In this document: positions 17,042 through 25,497 of the stretch, piece after piece | How the letters are laid out: every line of letters begins with the position of its first letter | Position numbering within the stretch: the first letter of the stretch is position 1 | Assembly: GCF_020194175.1 (NCBI RefSeq) | Contig: NZ_JADYVX010000012.1 | Coordinates: 1-64,000 of the forward strand | Length of the DNA: 64,000 nucleotides | Direction of reading: 5' to 3' | Source: Bradyrhizobium sp. BRP22 | GTDB taxonomy: Bacteria; Pseudomonadota; Alphaproteobacteria; Rhizobiales; Xanthobacteraceae | Translations under genes and position numbers: made by a program | Notes under the pieces: generated by a model | Seen by the model: only the letters and a program-made list of their open reading frames with translations | What the model was told of the DNA's origin: nothing | Databases searched by the model: none

Positions 17042-17579
17042 CGGAAGTCCGCCCGCAATCTGCTCGCGCGCCGAGGGGTACGCGATCAGCCCTCCCTGAC
17101 GCGGGCCGGAACCTGCCCGACGAAGAGATGGTATCTTGCCAAATGGGGTCCGGATGAGCGGGCGACCATCCCCTCAGCACGCTCAGGACCAGATGGATGC
17201 GATTGGCGATTGCGAACTCAGCGAGCCGTGAAGCCGCCAGATCGAGATTCTTCACGCCGGCCAGGCCGGGGATTCCGGCATGAACCCACATCACCTCGAT
17301 GCCGCCCAACCTGAAGCGAAGATCACTGACCGCGGCAACGATGCACAGAGCTTTGCGTCGGATTTGAAATCCAACGAGGCTACATGCTGAAGCGTACCGG
17401 AACGACCAATTGGACAACCCTCTGACGAAGCTCCAGCGAAGGCGGCCGGAGTGGCGAGGCACGCTCGATCATCGCCAGCACTTCGCTGTCGGGCTCGGCA
17501 TGCTCGGTTGAGCGGATTGCTGGGGGCGGCCGAGACCCCACCGCGCTCATCGGCTGCGCTTGGAGTTCGCATCACGACG
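17042..17579. other. Stretch without a supportable gene
   Basis: About 540 bp lie upstream of the cyclase gene. A minus-strand frame around 17170-17400 reads protein-like (FRLGGIEVMWVHAGIPGLAG, SRLAEFAIANRIHLVLSVL) but has no convincing start and runs on into the cyclase coding region in another frame. It may be a gene remnant. The cyclase promoter should lie at the low end of this interval. Confidence 0.35.
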
Positions 17580-17882
17580 TTACGCGTGGCCCACGACTTG
17601 GACAACGCGCAGGTCAGCAAACGGGACAGCCTCCGTCGCCCTCGCAAGAGCAGCCTGCAGGATTTCGACATCCGCTTCCGGACTAGGCTGCCAGCCGCAG
17701 GTGCAACCACCGGTCCGGTGCTGGTCGGCCACTTCCCTGTAGACCGACCCAACGACAGCCGCAGCCAGACTCATCACCGTCATCGGAGGGAGCCCGCTTT
17801 CGTTCATCACTTTGCAGAAAGCGGCCACAACGGCTCGGTGCAACTCTGCTCGTGCAGCCTCCTCGTTCGGACTGGAAGACAT
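17580..17882 (-). CDS. Small hypothetical protein
   Basis: From the ATG at 17882 this encodes 100 residues (MSSSPNEEAARAELHRAVVA). It has helical N- and C-terminal parts and a central TGGCTCGWQPSPEADVEILQ. The frame is open to 17945. Amino-acid composition is coding-like (Ala/Glu/Val-rich with conserved-looking Cys-x-Cys). There is no good ribosome binding site and no recognised domain. A longer plus-strand frame overlaps it but has Arg/Ser/His-rich shadow composition. Confidence 0.4.
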   Translation of the reverse strand: MSSSPNEEAARAELHRAVVAAFCKVMNESGLPPMTVMSLAAAVVGSVYREVADQHRTGGCTCGWQPSPEADVEILQAALARATEAVPFADLRVVQVVGHA

Positions 17883-18246
17883 CTGGGCCTGTGTCCTTTC
17901 TTCGCTATCGGCTGCAGAAAGTGCGGGAAATTGTCCGCTCATCACGGCGACAGAAGGATTGTGACAAGCAAGCTGGCACGGCCAGAATGTCGAGAACGAA
18001 TACGCCCCTGCATCACGATCATCAAGCTCTGTCCCCGATAGCCGATTTGAATAGTTCGAAATGACTGATGATGTCTGCAGAGACCTGTCACTGAACTCGC
18101 AACTGCCACGCGAACATGACGCCAGGTTGCAGTTGTAGTCGCGGCGGCGACTACAAGCAGTGATGGGGATATCGCGAAATGTCCCATGAACCTCGGCAAC
18201 GATAGTTTGAGTTTTGCTCTGCGTTGTGCTTTTTTGCCCGCGTCAT

Positions 18247-18412
18247 CGGTGCCCTTGTTAGGGTGAAACGGGAACGCGGTGCGGGAATCTTCCCAATGCC
18301 GCGGCTGCCCCCGCAACTGTAAGCGGATATTCGCGATCCGAATGCCACTGGGCCTGCCAAGCAGGTTTGGGAAGGCGGATCGCGAGACGACCGCGAGCCA
18401 GGAGACCGGCCG
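18247..18412 (+). ncRNA. Cobalamin riboswitch upstream of btuB
   Basis: The stretch shows the adenosylcobalamin riboswitch landmarks in order: GGTGCCC...GGGTGAAACGGGAA, AATGCCGCGGCTGCCCCCGC followed by AACTGTAAGCGG, GCCACTGGGCCTGCC, GGGAAGGCG, and the 3' GAGCCAGGAGACCGGCC. It ends about 50 bp before the btuB start codon. By the known mechanism, bound coenzyme B12 would reduce translation or transcription of the outer-membrane receptor gene. Confidence 0.95.
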
Positions 18413-18459
18413 TTGACGGGTATCAACTCGTTCGACGGTGGGTCGGCGGAAGGGCATTC

Positions 18460-20526
18460 ATGAGCTTGCGGCGTTTTCTTGCCGGGTGTGCGGCCGTTGT
18501 CGCATGCGGTCACACTGGCGCGATGGCTCAATCGCGTCCCGAACAACTTCCTGCGGTCGTCGTCGATCCGGACGCCCGGTCCAAGCCCGCATCGAGGAAC
18601 AAGCGAACATCTTCAACGGCTCGTCCTGCGCGCCCAGCACCCAGCAACGAAAGCGCGCCGGCGGCTTCCGAAGTGGTCGTGACTCCTGACCGGACGCTGG
18701 AGCCCGCAAGCCGCACCGGAAGCTCGGTCAGCGTGGTCACCAACCAAGTGCTCGCAACCAGCAATCCGACCTCGCTCGTCGACGCGCTGCGGACGGTACC
18801 GGGGCTCGATATCACCGAAACTGGCGGCCCCGGCGCAACAACCAACGTGCGCTTGCGCGGCGCGAATACCGGTCAGACGCTGGTCATGATCGATGGCATC
18901 AGGGTCAACGATCCGACCGCTGCCAGCGGCGATTTCGATTTCGCGATGTTTGCCCCGAGCGCGATCGAGCGGATCGAGGTGCTGAAGGGACCACAGAGCG
19001 CGCTCTACGGATCGGACGCGATGGGCGGCGTCGTCAACATCATCACCAAGAAGGGCACCGGCCCGGCACAATTCGACGTCCGCACCGAGGGAGGAAGCTA
19101 TGGGACCGCGAGCAGCAGCGCATCGCTGACCGGAACCTCGGGGCCCTGGTCCTACGCATTCACGGGAAGCGGACAGCACAGCAATGGCTTTTCGCGCTAC
19201 GGCTATCGTATTCCCGCGCTCGAGGCGAAATATGGCCCGCTCGAACGCGACGGGTTCGACCGCGTCGGCGGATCGGCACGTGTCGGCTACGACGCTGGCG
19301 AAGGCGTACGCCTGGAGACCGGAATGCTGGCCTCGTTCACGCGGTCCGCCTACGATCAGGCCAGCGGGACGTTCCCGGACACGCCGTCGAGCGCCACGCG
19401 CCTTCTCGAACAGGTCTGGGGCCGCGCCTCCTTTGACACGTTCGGCGGCATCCTGACCCACAGCGTAAGCGCCTTCGAAACGCACATCGATCGTTCGTTC
19501 GATGACGTCACCTACAAGACCAACAAGCTGCCACAGAATACGACGTCCATCCTCTCCAATTTCGTCGGCGACAGCACGGGCCTGGAATATCAGGGCAACC
19601 TGAAGATCGGCCCGCTCGGCTCGCTCATCGTCGGGTCGCGCGTGCAGCACGAAACGGCGAGCACCTCCACCACCAATCTGCAGCCGATTCCCGGAGCGCC
19701 GACGCCGCAATTGACGGGAACCCAGGACACGAACTCGGTGTTCGCGCTCTGGCAACTGCCGATCGGCGAGCGACTCAACATCACCATGGGCGGTCGGGTC
19801 GACGATGTCGTGGATGTCGCACGCTTCGAGACGTGGCGGACCACCGCGGCGTACGCGATCGCGGAGACCGGCACCAAGCTGCATGCAAGCGCCGGCACCG
19901 GCGCCAAGGCCCCGACGCTCTATCAGCTATATGCGCCGACCTACGGCAATTCCGCCCTCAGCCCCGAGGAGAGCTTCGGTTACGATGCCGGCATCGATCA
20001 AAGCCTGTTCGGAGGCCGAGTCGTGGTTTCGCTGACGGGCTTCGGCAACAGGTTCAGCAACCTGATCGACTTCGTGATCGACACGGCACATCCGCTCGGG
20101 CATTACGTCAACATCTCGCGCGCCGAAACCGACGGACTGGAGCTTGGGCTCAATATCGACGTCGTGCCCGGCTACCTGCGATTCAACGCGGCCTACACCT
20201 ATCTGGAGGCCAAGGATGTTTCGACCGGCCTGACGCTGGCACGCCGGCCGGAAAACCTGGCGAGATTCTCGTTTCCGATCACGCCGATCAACGATTGGCT
20301 GATCGAGCCGCGCGTACTGGCAGTATCCAAGCGCTACAGCGGTTCAAACGAAACGCTGCCGCTGAACCCTTACGTCCGTGTCGACCTCTACACGGAATAC
20401 AAGATCGATGAGACCTGGAAGGTGTACCTGCGCGGCGAGAACATTTTCAACGAGCACTATCAGGAAGTGTTCAACTATGGCACGACGGGCCCTGCGGCTT
20501 ATGTCGGATTTAATGCGCATTGGTAA
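18460..20526 (+). CDS. btuB: TonB-dependent vitamin B12 receptor
   Basis: The 688-residue outer-membrane protein starts at 18460 (GGCGGAAGGGCATTC before ATG). It has a signal peptide ending near GAMAQS, a Pro/Arg-rich linker, a plug domain (VDALRTVPGLDITETGGPGA, VRLRGANTGQTLVMIDGIRV, LYGSDAMGGVVNIITKKG) and a 22-strand barrel ending with VGFNAHW. A terminal aromatic residue is typical of outer-membrane barrels. A TonB-box-like stretch (EVVVTPDR) precedes the plug. The cobalamin riboswitch upstream and the btuF/cob neighbours identify the substrate class as cobalamin or cobinamide. Confidence 0.93.
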   Translation: MSLRRFLAGCAAVVACGHTGAMAQSRPEQLPAVVVDPDARSKPASRNKRTSSTARPARPAPSNESAPAASEVVVTPDRTLEPASRTGSSVSVVTNQVLATSNPTSLVDALRTVPGLDITETGGPGATTNVRLRGANTGQTLVMIDGIRVNDPTAASGDFDFAMFAPSAIERIEVLKGPQSALYGSDAMGGVVNIITKKGTGPAQFDVRTEGGSYGTASSSASLTGTSGPWSYAFTGSGQHSNGFSRYGYRIPALEAKYGPLERDGFDRVGGSARVGYDAGEGVRLETGMLASFTRSAYDQASGTFPDTPSSATRLLEQVWGRASFDTFGGILTHSVSAFETHIDRSFDDVTYKTNKLPQNTTSILSNFVGDSTGLEYQGNLKIGPLGSLIVGSRVQHETASTSTTNLQPIPGAPTPQLTGTQDTNSVFALWQLPIGERLNITMGGRVDDVVDVARFETWRTTAAYAIAETGTKLHASAGTGAKAPTLYQLYAPTYGNSALSPEESFGYDAGIDQSLFGGRVVVSLTGFGNRFSNLIDFVIDTAHPLGHYVNISRAETDGLELGLNIDVVPGYLRFNAAYTYLEAKDVSTGLTLARRPENLARFSFPITPINDWLIEPRVLAVSKRYSGSNETLPLNPYVRVDLYTEYKIDETWKVYLRGENIFNEHYQEVFNYGTTGPAAYVGFNAHW

Positions 20527-20554
20527 AGCGGACGGGATGGACGCGCAGGATGCG

Positions 20555-21544
20555 CTATTTGGCCGAACGAAGCGCGCTGGCCAGCCGATCGAGACCATCG
20601 TCCGACGCGAGGCCAAATCGCAGGTATTCGCGTCTCCAGTCGAAACTCCGGCACCAGATGTGGCGTCGGGCCAGTTCGGCGTGGCGGATTGGTGCGTCGG
20701 GATGGGCCGCCAGACGAAAGAGCGGCGTTCCTCCGACGAGCCGGAAGCCGGCCTCCGTCAGGACATGGTCGAGTTTGGCCGACTGGCGGGTGAGCTTCGC
20801 ACGCATCTCGGCAGCCCAGGATTGGTCGCGCAGAGCGGCCGTACCAACGTGAAGCGCGGGGCCAGAAACCTGCCATGGGCCCAGCGCCCCGGCGATACGT
20901 TCGACGATGTCGTGTCGTCCGACCGCAAAGCCAAGGCGAAGTCCGGCGAGCCCATAGAACTTGCCGAAGGAACGCAGCACAACGATCGGAAGGTCGGCGC
21001 TGATCCCGACAGAGCTGATGCCTGGCTCGACGTCGGCAAAGGCCTCATCGACGACCAGCCAGCCGCCGCGACGGTCGAGCCGTTCGGCGACGTGTCGGAG
21101 CGCACCGCTATCAACCATACGTCCATCCGGGTTGTTGGGGTTGACGATGACGGCGTGAATGGCGCGTTCGGGCAAGGCGGACAAATCATTCACTTGGATG
21201 ACCTCCCGGCCCCCGCTGCTCCACGCGGCCGAATGCTCGCCATAGGTCGGACTGACGATGGCGACCGCGCCTGGGGCGGCGAGATGTGGAATCCATTGAA
21301 TGAGGGTCTGCGTGCCGCTGGCAGCCGCGATAGCCGCATGGTCGGGCACGCCATAGGCTTTGCGCGCGGCGACGAGCAGGTCCTGCTCGTCGGCACGCGA
21401 CGGCAAGCGTGTCCATGCACTGTCAGGAATGAGGTGAGGAATTCTCCACGGCCAGGGATTGATTCCGGTCGACAGGTCGAGCCAGTCCGTAAGCTCGCCG
21501 CCATGGCGCGCAATGGCTTCCGTCAGATCACCGCCGTGTTTCAT
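20555..21544 (-). CDS. cobD: L-threonine-O-3-phosphate decarboxylase / cobalamin aminotransferase-like (CobC/CobD)
   Basis: The 329-residue fold-type I PLP enzyme opens MKHGGDLTEAIARHGG, the family's usual N-terminus. It contains DWLDLSTGINPWPW, VNPNNPDGRM, WLVVDEAFADVEP and the PLP lysine in VVLRSFGKFYGLAGLRLGFA. It makes (R)-1-amino-2-propanol phosphate, the linker between the corrin ring and the lower ligand, or acts in that step. A stop codon lies five codons upstream, so the start at 21544 is forced. The btuF start lies only 9 bp away on the other strand. The Pseudomonas-style name is cobC, the Salmonella-style name cobD. Confidence 0.9.
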   Translation of the reverse strand: MKHGGDLTEAIARHGGELTDWLDLSTGINPWPWRIPHLIPDSAWTRLPSRADEQDLLVAARKAYGVPDHAAIAAASGTQTLIQWIPHLAAPGAVAIVSPTYGEHSAAWSSGGREVIQVNDLSALPERAIHAVIVNPNNPDGRMVDSGALRHVAERLDRRGGWLVVDEAFADVEPGISSVGISADLPIVVLRSFGKFYGLAGLRLGFAVGRHDIVERIAGALGPWQVSGPALHVGTAALRDQSWAAEMRAKLTRQSAKLDHVLTEAGFRLVGGTPLFRLAAHPDAPIRHAELARRHIWCRSFDWRREYLRFGLASDDGLDRLASALRSAK

Positions 21545-21553
21545 GACCGCTTC

Positions 21554-22435
21554 ATGCCATCAATCGCTCTCCTGCGCGAGGCCCTTGTTCGCGCACTGCG
21601 ATTGGCGATCGGCGCAACGCTGTCGTTACTGGCAGCACTGTTCGGGGCGCATGTTGCGCTTGCAGCCGATCTGCCACGCGTCGCTTCCATCAACGTGTGC
21701 ACGGACCAACTGCTGCTGGCGCTGGCCGACCCGAACCAGATCCTTGGCCTCAGTCCCTATTCGCGCGATCCCGCCCGCTCCTGGAACGTAGAGAAAGCCG
21801 CAGCCTACCCTCGACTATCGGGCGAAGCCGAAGATGTCCTGATACTGCAACCGGACGCGGTAGTCGCCGGCAGATTCACCAAGCGTGCGACGCGCGAACT
21901 GCTGAAGGACAACGGCGTCCGCGTGGTCGAATTCGACGCTGCGCGTTCGCTGGAAGGCGTGAAGAGCCAGATTCGGCAAATGGGCGAACTCTTGCACCAG
22001 ACGGATCGCGCCGCATCCGAAATACAGCGGTTGGACACGGCAATCCAGCACGCCAAGGAAGCGGTATCGCAGCGACCCTATCGCGTGCTGGCCTTGTCGC
22101 GGCGCGGTTGGGTCTCGGGCGGCGGCAGCTTGATCAGTTCCATGCTCGCCACGATTGGCTTGAAGAACGCGGCAAGTGACCTCGGCAACAAGCTCGGGGG
22201 CTTCGCGTCGCTGGAAGCGATCGTCAACCTGAAGCCCGATCTCCTCCTCGTATCTGATGGCGGCGATTTCGCGGAAGACGAAGGCGAGGCATTCCTGTTG
22301 CATCCCGCACTCGAACGTTTCTATCCGCCGTCGAAACGCCTGGTTGTTTCCGACAGACTGACCGTCTGCGGCGGGCCGATGCTTTCGGAGGCGCTCGAAC
22401 GTCTCGTCTCCGAACTCGGCCGCGTGGCCCGATAA
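21554..22435 (+). CDS. btuF: ABC transporter cobalamin-binding protein (BtuF-like), periplasmic
   Basis: The 293-residue product from the ATG at 21554 has a signal peptide (LRLAIGATLSLLAALFGAHVALA). The helical-backbone metal-receptor fold follows: RVASINVCTDQLLLALADPN, DVLILQPDAVVAGRF, VLALSRRGWVSGGGSLISSM and LERFYPPSKRLVVSDRLTVC. Its place next to btuB and cbiB points to cobalamin or cobinamide. No permease (btuC) or ATPase (btuD) gene is nearby, so those must be elsewhere. The stop is 1 bp before the cbiB start, so the two genes are co-translated. Confidence 0.87.
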   Translation: MPSIALLREALVRALRLAIGATLSLLAALFGAHVALAADLPRVASINVCTDQLLLALADPNQILGLSPYSRDPARSWNVEKAAAYPRLSGEAEDVLILQPDAVVAGRFTKRATRELLKDNGVRVVEFDAARSLEGVKSQIRQMGELLHQTDRAASEIQRLDTAIQHAKEAVSQRPYRVLALSRRGWVSGGGSLISSMLATIGLKNAASDLGNKLGGFASLEAIVNLKPDLLLVSDGGDFAEDEGEAFLLHPALERFYPPSKRLVVSDRLTVCGGPMLSEALERLVSELGRVAR

Positions 22436-22436
22436 C

Positions 22437-23408
22437 ATGCTGAGGGGCAGCGAGACGATCGCGATCGTGGTCCTGGCGCTCGCAGTCGACGCACTCATCG
22501 GCGATCCGGATCTGCTGTGGCGCCGCCTGCCCCATCCGGTGGCGCTGATGGGCTCGGCCATCCACCTGCTTGATCGTGCGCTTAACCGCGAGCAATGGTC
22601 GGCCGCAGAGCGCAAGGCGGCGGGATGCGTCGCCACCGGTTTGCTGGTCGCGATCTGCGCGGCCCTTGGCTTGCTGCTGGAAAGTGTGCTGGGACAGACG
22701 CTCCTCGGGCAGTTAGCCCAGGGGCTTGTCGCTTCCATGCTGATCGCGCAGCGAAGCCTCTATCAGCATGTCGGACGGGTCCTGTCCGCCTTCACCGACG
22801 GCGGACTTGCCGAGGCAAGGCGCGCGGTATCCATGATCGTCGGCCGCGATCCGGAACAGCTCGACACCAGCGGCGTGTCGCGGGCGGCGATCGAATCCTG
22901 CGCGGAGAATTTTTCCGACGGCGTCGTCGCGCCGGTGTTCTGGCTTGCGCTGTTCGGGCTGCCGGGATTGTTGGTCTACAAGGTCGTCAATACCGCGGAT
23001 TCAATGATCGGCCATCGCAGTCCTCGCCATGAATGCTTTGGCTGGGCGGCGGCGCGGTTTGACGATCTCCTTAACCTCGCTCCGGCACGGTTGGCCGCGG
23101 TGCTGCTCGCCGTCGTTGCGCCGATCGCAGGCGGCTCTGTCGCCAACGCTCTCAAAGTGACGTGGCGCGATGCTTCGAAACACAGATCGCCGAATGCGGG
23201 TTGGCCGGAAGGCGCCATGGCAGGCGCTCTCGGTCTCGCGCTGGCTGGCCCTCGCCGCTATGGCGATCGCGTCGTCGATGACCCCTTCCTCAACGCCGGT
23301 GCGCGGATGGATGCAGGTCCTGCCGACATTCGTCGCGCACTCAATCTGCTGATTGCCGCCTGCCTGCTGGAGGCGGCGATCTACGCGGCGCTGGCGTTGG
23401 TGGTCTGA
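22437..23408 (+). CDS. cbiB: Adenosylcobinamide-phosphate synthase, membrane protein
   Basis: The 323-residue CbiB/CobD-type protein joins aminopropanol (phosphate) to adenosylcobyric acid. It has several membrane segments (ETIAIVVLALAVDALIGDPD at the start, AGCVATGLLVAICAALGLLL, LAAVLLAVVAPIAGGSVANA). Family blocks are DPDLLWRRLPHPVALMGSAI, SRAAIESCAENFSDGVVAPV, TADSMIGHRSPRHECFGWAA and the C-terminal DVRR-like ADIRRALNLL. It starts 1 bp after btuF. Its last 28 bp overlap the end of cobQ on the opposite strand. Confidence 0.93.
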   Translation: MLRGSETIAIVVLALAVDALIGDPDLLWRRLPHPVALMGSAIHLLDRALNREQWSAAERKAAGCVATGLLVAICAALGLLLESVLGQTLLGQLAQGLVASMLIAQRSLYQHVGRVLSAFTDGGLAEARRAVSMIVGRDPEQLDTSGVSRAAIESCAENFSDGVVAPVFWLALFGLPGLLVYKVVNTADSMIGHRSPRHECFGWAAARFDDLLNLAPARLAAVLLAVVAPIAGGSVANALKVTWRDASKHRSPNAGWPEGAMAGALGLALAGPRRYGDRVVDDPFLNAGARMDAGPADIRRALNLLIAACLLEAAIYAALALVV

Positions 23409-24868
23409 CGGCTCCTTGCGATCTCGAGCATGCGGTCGATGTCCAGATGCGCTTCCAGATGGTCGGCCAACGCATCGAGCGCCGCCTCGATCTGCGCCTC
23501 ATAGGCAACAGATGAAGCGATGCCGAGATTGGCAAGCCACGCCTTGCGGAAGGCATCATTGACGAACAACCCGTGCAGATAAGTCCCCTGCACGCGCCCA
23601 TCGGCCGAGCTGGCACCATCGGAGCGGCCATCGATCATGGCCACGGGGCGTGCACAATCTTCACCGCTGGTGCGGCCGAGATGGATCTCATAGCCCTCGA
23701 TCGGACTGCCCGTGGCGCAGTGAGTGGCCCGTACCAACGTCGTCGATTTGTCGGCGTCCATCGTCGTGCTGATATCGAGCAGCCCGAGCCCCTCGACCGT
23801 GCCGGCCGGACCATCGATGCCATCGGGATCAGCGATCGTCCCGCCGAGCATCTGGTAGCCGCCGCATAGTCCGAGCACCTGGCCACCGCGCCTGGCATGT
23901 GCCTTGATATCGATATCCCAGCCCTGCGCGCGCAGGAAAGCGAGATCACCGATCGTCGATTTACTGCCGGGCAGAACCACGACATCGGCCTCGGCGGGGA
24001 TCGGCTGCCCCGGCCGCACGAACACCAGCCTGACGCCAGGCTCCATGCCGAGCGGGTCCAGATCGTCGAAATTGGCGATGCGCGCGAGCACGGGAACGGC
24101 GATGACCTTCTGCGCGGACGAGGTCTGCGCGCGATCGAGGTCGATGGCGTCCTCGGCAGGCAGCCAGGCTGCCTGTGGCAGCCACGGCACCACGCCGAGC
24201 GAGGGCCAGTTTGTCAGATGCGTCACGGCCTCAAGCCCTTGATCGAACAATCGGGGATCGCCGCGGAACTTGTTGATCAGGAAGCCGCGAATGCGCGCGC
24301 GTTCTTCCGCCTCCAACACCGCATGGGTGCCGACGAGGCTGGCGATGACTCCGCCGGGATCGATGTCGCCGAGCAGCACGACAGGTACAGCGGCCGCTGT
24401 GGCGAAGCCCATATTCGCGATATCGCCTGCTCGCAGATTGATCTCGGCCGGGCTGCCCGCGCCCTCCACCAGCACGATATCCGCTGCTTGGGCGAGATGG
24501 GCGAAACTGTCGAGCACGGCAGGCAGCAGCGCCGCCTTCTTTCCGAGATAGTCGGCCGCGCGAAGCGTGCTGCGTCGTTTGCCCTGCACGATCACCTGCG
24601 CGCCTGTGTCGGTCTCGGGTTTGAGCAACACCGGATTCATGTGAACGCTGGGCTGCATCCGCGCGGCACGCGCCTGCACTGCCTGCGCGCGGCCGATCTC
24701 GCCGCCATCGACCGCCACCGCCGCATTGTTCGACATGTTCTGCGGCTTGAACGGCGCGACCTTGAGGCCACGCTTCACCAGCGCCCGCGCCAGGCCCGCG
24801 ACAATGGTGGACTTTCCCGCATTCGATCCGGTGGCCTGGATCATCAGCGCCGGCGTCGGCCGCGCCAT
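23381..24868 (-). CDS. cobQ: Cobyric acid synthase (glutamine-hydrolysing)
   Basis: The 495-residue CobQ amidates four carboxylates of adenosylcobyrinic acid a,c-diamide using glutamine and ATP. The N-terminal dethiobiotin-synthetase-like domain has LMIQATGSNAGKSTIVAGLA, NMSNNAAVAVDGGEIGRAQA and DIVLVEGAGSPAEINLRAGD. The C-terminal class I amidotransferase-like domain has the nucleophile in VLGLCGGYQMLGG (about 330) and the His in QGTYLHGLF (about 435). Its start codon overlaps the cobO stop (TGATG). It is the last gene of the riboswitch-led minus-strand operon. Confidence 0.94.
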   Translation of the reverse strand: MARPTPALMIQATGSNAGKSTIVAGLARALVKRGLKVAPFKPQNMSNNAAVAVDGGEIGRAQAVQARAARMQPSVHMNPVLLKPETDTGAQVIVQGKRRSTLRAADYLGKKAALLPAVLDSFAHLAQAADIVLVEGAGSPAEINLRAGDIANMGFATAAAVPVVLLGDIDPGGVIASLVGTHAVLEAEERARIRGFLINKFRGDPRLFDQGLEAVTHLTNWPSLGVVPWLPQAAWLPAEDAIDLDRAQTSSAQKVIAVPVLARIANFDDLDPLGMEPGVRLVFVRPGQPIPAEADVVVLPGSKSTIGDLAFLRAQGWDIDIKAHARRGGQVLGLCGGYQMLGGTIADPDGIDGPAGTVEGLGLLDISTTMDADKSTTLVRATHCATGSPIEGYEIHLGRTSGEDCARPVAMIDGRSDGASSADGRVQGTYLHGLFVNDAFRKAWLANLGIASSVAYEAQIEAALDALADHLEAHLDIDRMLEIARSRQTTNASAA

Positions 24869-25497
24869 CAGAATTCTATCCCCTTCTGGGCCTTCACGCC
24901 GGCGCGGAACGGATGCTTGATCAGCGTCATTTCGGTGACCAGATCGGCCATCTCGATCAGCGATGCATGCGCGTTGCGGCCGGTGATGACGACGTGCTTG
25001 TCGGCCGGCTTTTCGTCACGGAGAAACGCAAGGATCTCGTCGATCGGAAGGTAGTCATAACGGAGGACAATGTTGAGCTCGTCCAGAAGCACCATGCGGT
25101 GACGATCGTCGCGGATCAGTTCCTTGGCGCGCTCCCAACCTTTCCGGGCGGCCGCAATGTCGCGCTCGCGATCCTGCGTTTCCCAGGTGAACCCCTCCCC
25201 CATCACATGCAAGGTCACGAGCTCCGGAAACCTGGCCAATAGCCGCGCTTCTCCGGTATCCCACTTCGGCGACTTCGTGAACTGCACCACTGCGACCGGA
25301 TAGCCGTGACCGATATGCCGAAACACCATGCCAAGCGCCGCGGATGTCTTGCCCTTGCCGGTGCCGGTATGGACGATCAGCAGTCCTTTTTCGCCGGTCT
25401 TGGTCGCCATGATCTTGTCGCGCGCGGCCTTGTGCTTGCGGGCTTTCTCGCGATGGCGGGCATTCTCATCGTCAGCCGCGTGGGATGGATTCGTCAT
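24868..25497 (-). CDS. cobO: Cob(I)yrinic acid a,c-diamide adenosyltransferase
   Basis: The 209-residue CobO/BtuR-type enzyme has the P-loop VHTGTGKGKTSAALGMVFRH (about 43-62). It also has VAVVQFTKSPKWDTGEARLL, RMVLLDELNIVLRYDYL and DKHVVITGRNAHASLIEMAD. It transfers the 5'-deoxyadenosyl group from ATP to the reduced cobalt. The N-terminal 30 residues are charged and helical, as in the family. It overlaps cobN upstream by 4 bp (ATGA) and cobQ downstream by one base. Confidence 0.94.
   Translation of the reverse strand: MTNPSHAADDENARHREKARKHKAARDKIMATKTGEKGLLIVHTGTGKGKTSAALGMVFRHIGHGYPVAVVQFTKSPKWDTGEARLLARFPELVTLHVMGEGFTWETQDRERDIAAARKGWERAKELIRDDRHRMVLLDELNIVLRYDYLPIDEILAFLRDEKPADKHVVITGRNAHASLIEMADLVTEMTLIKHPFRAGVKAQKGIEF

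Noticed and set aside
17451..18041. Plus-strand frame of 196 codons upstream of the btuB riboswitch
   Set aside because: Composition is Arg/His/Ser-rich with no motif and no ribosome binding site. The minus-strand frame at 17580-17882 looks more protein-like.
18613..19884. 423-codon minus-strand frame opposite btuB
   Set aside because: It has no recognisable domain and covers the well-supported receptor gene on the other strand.
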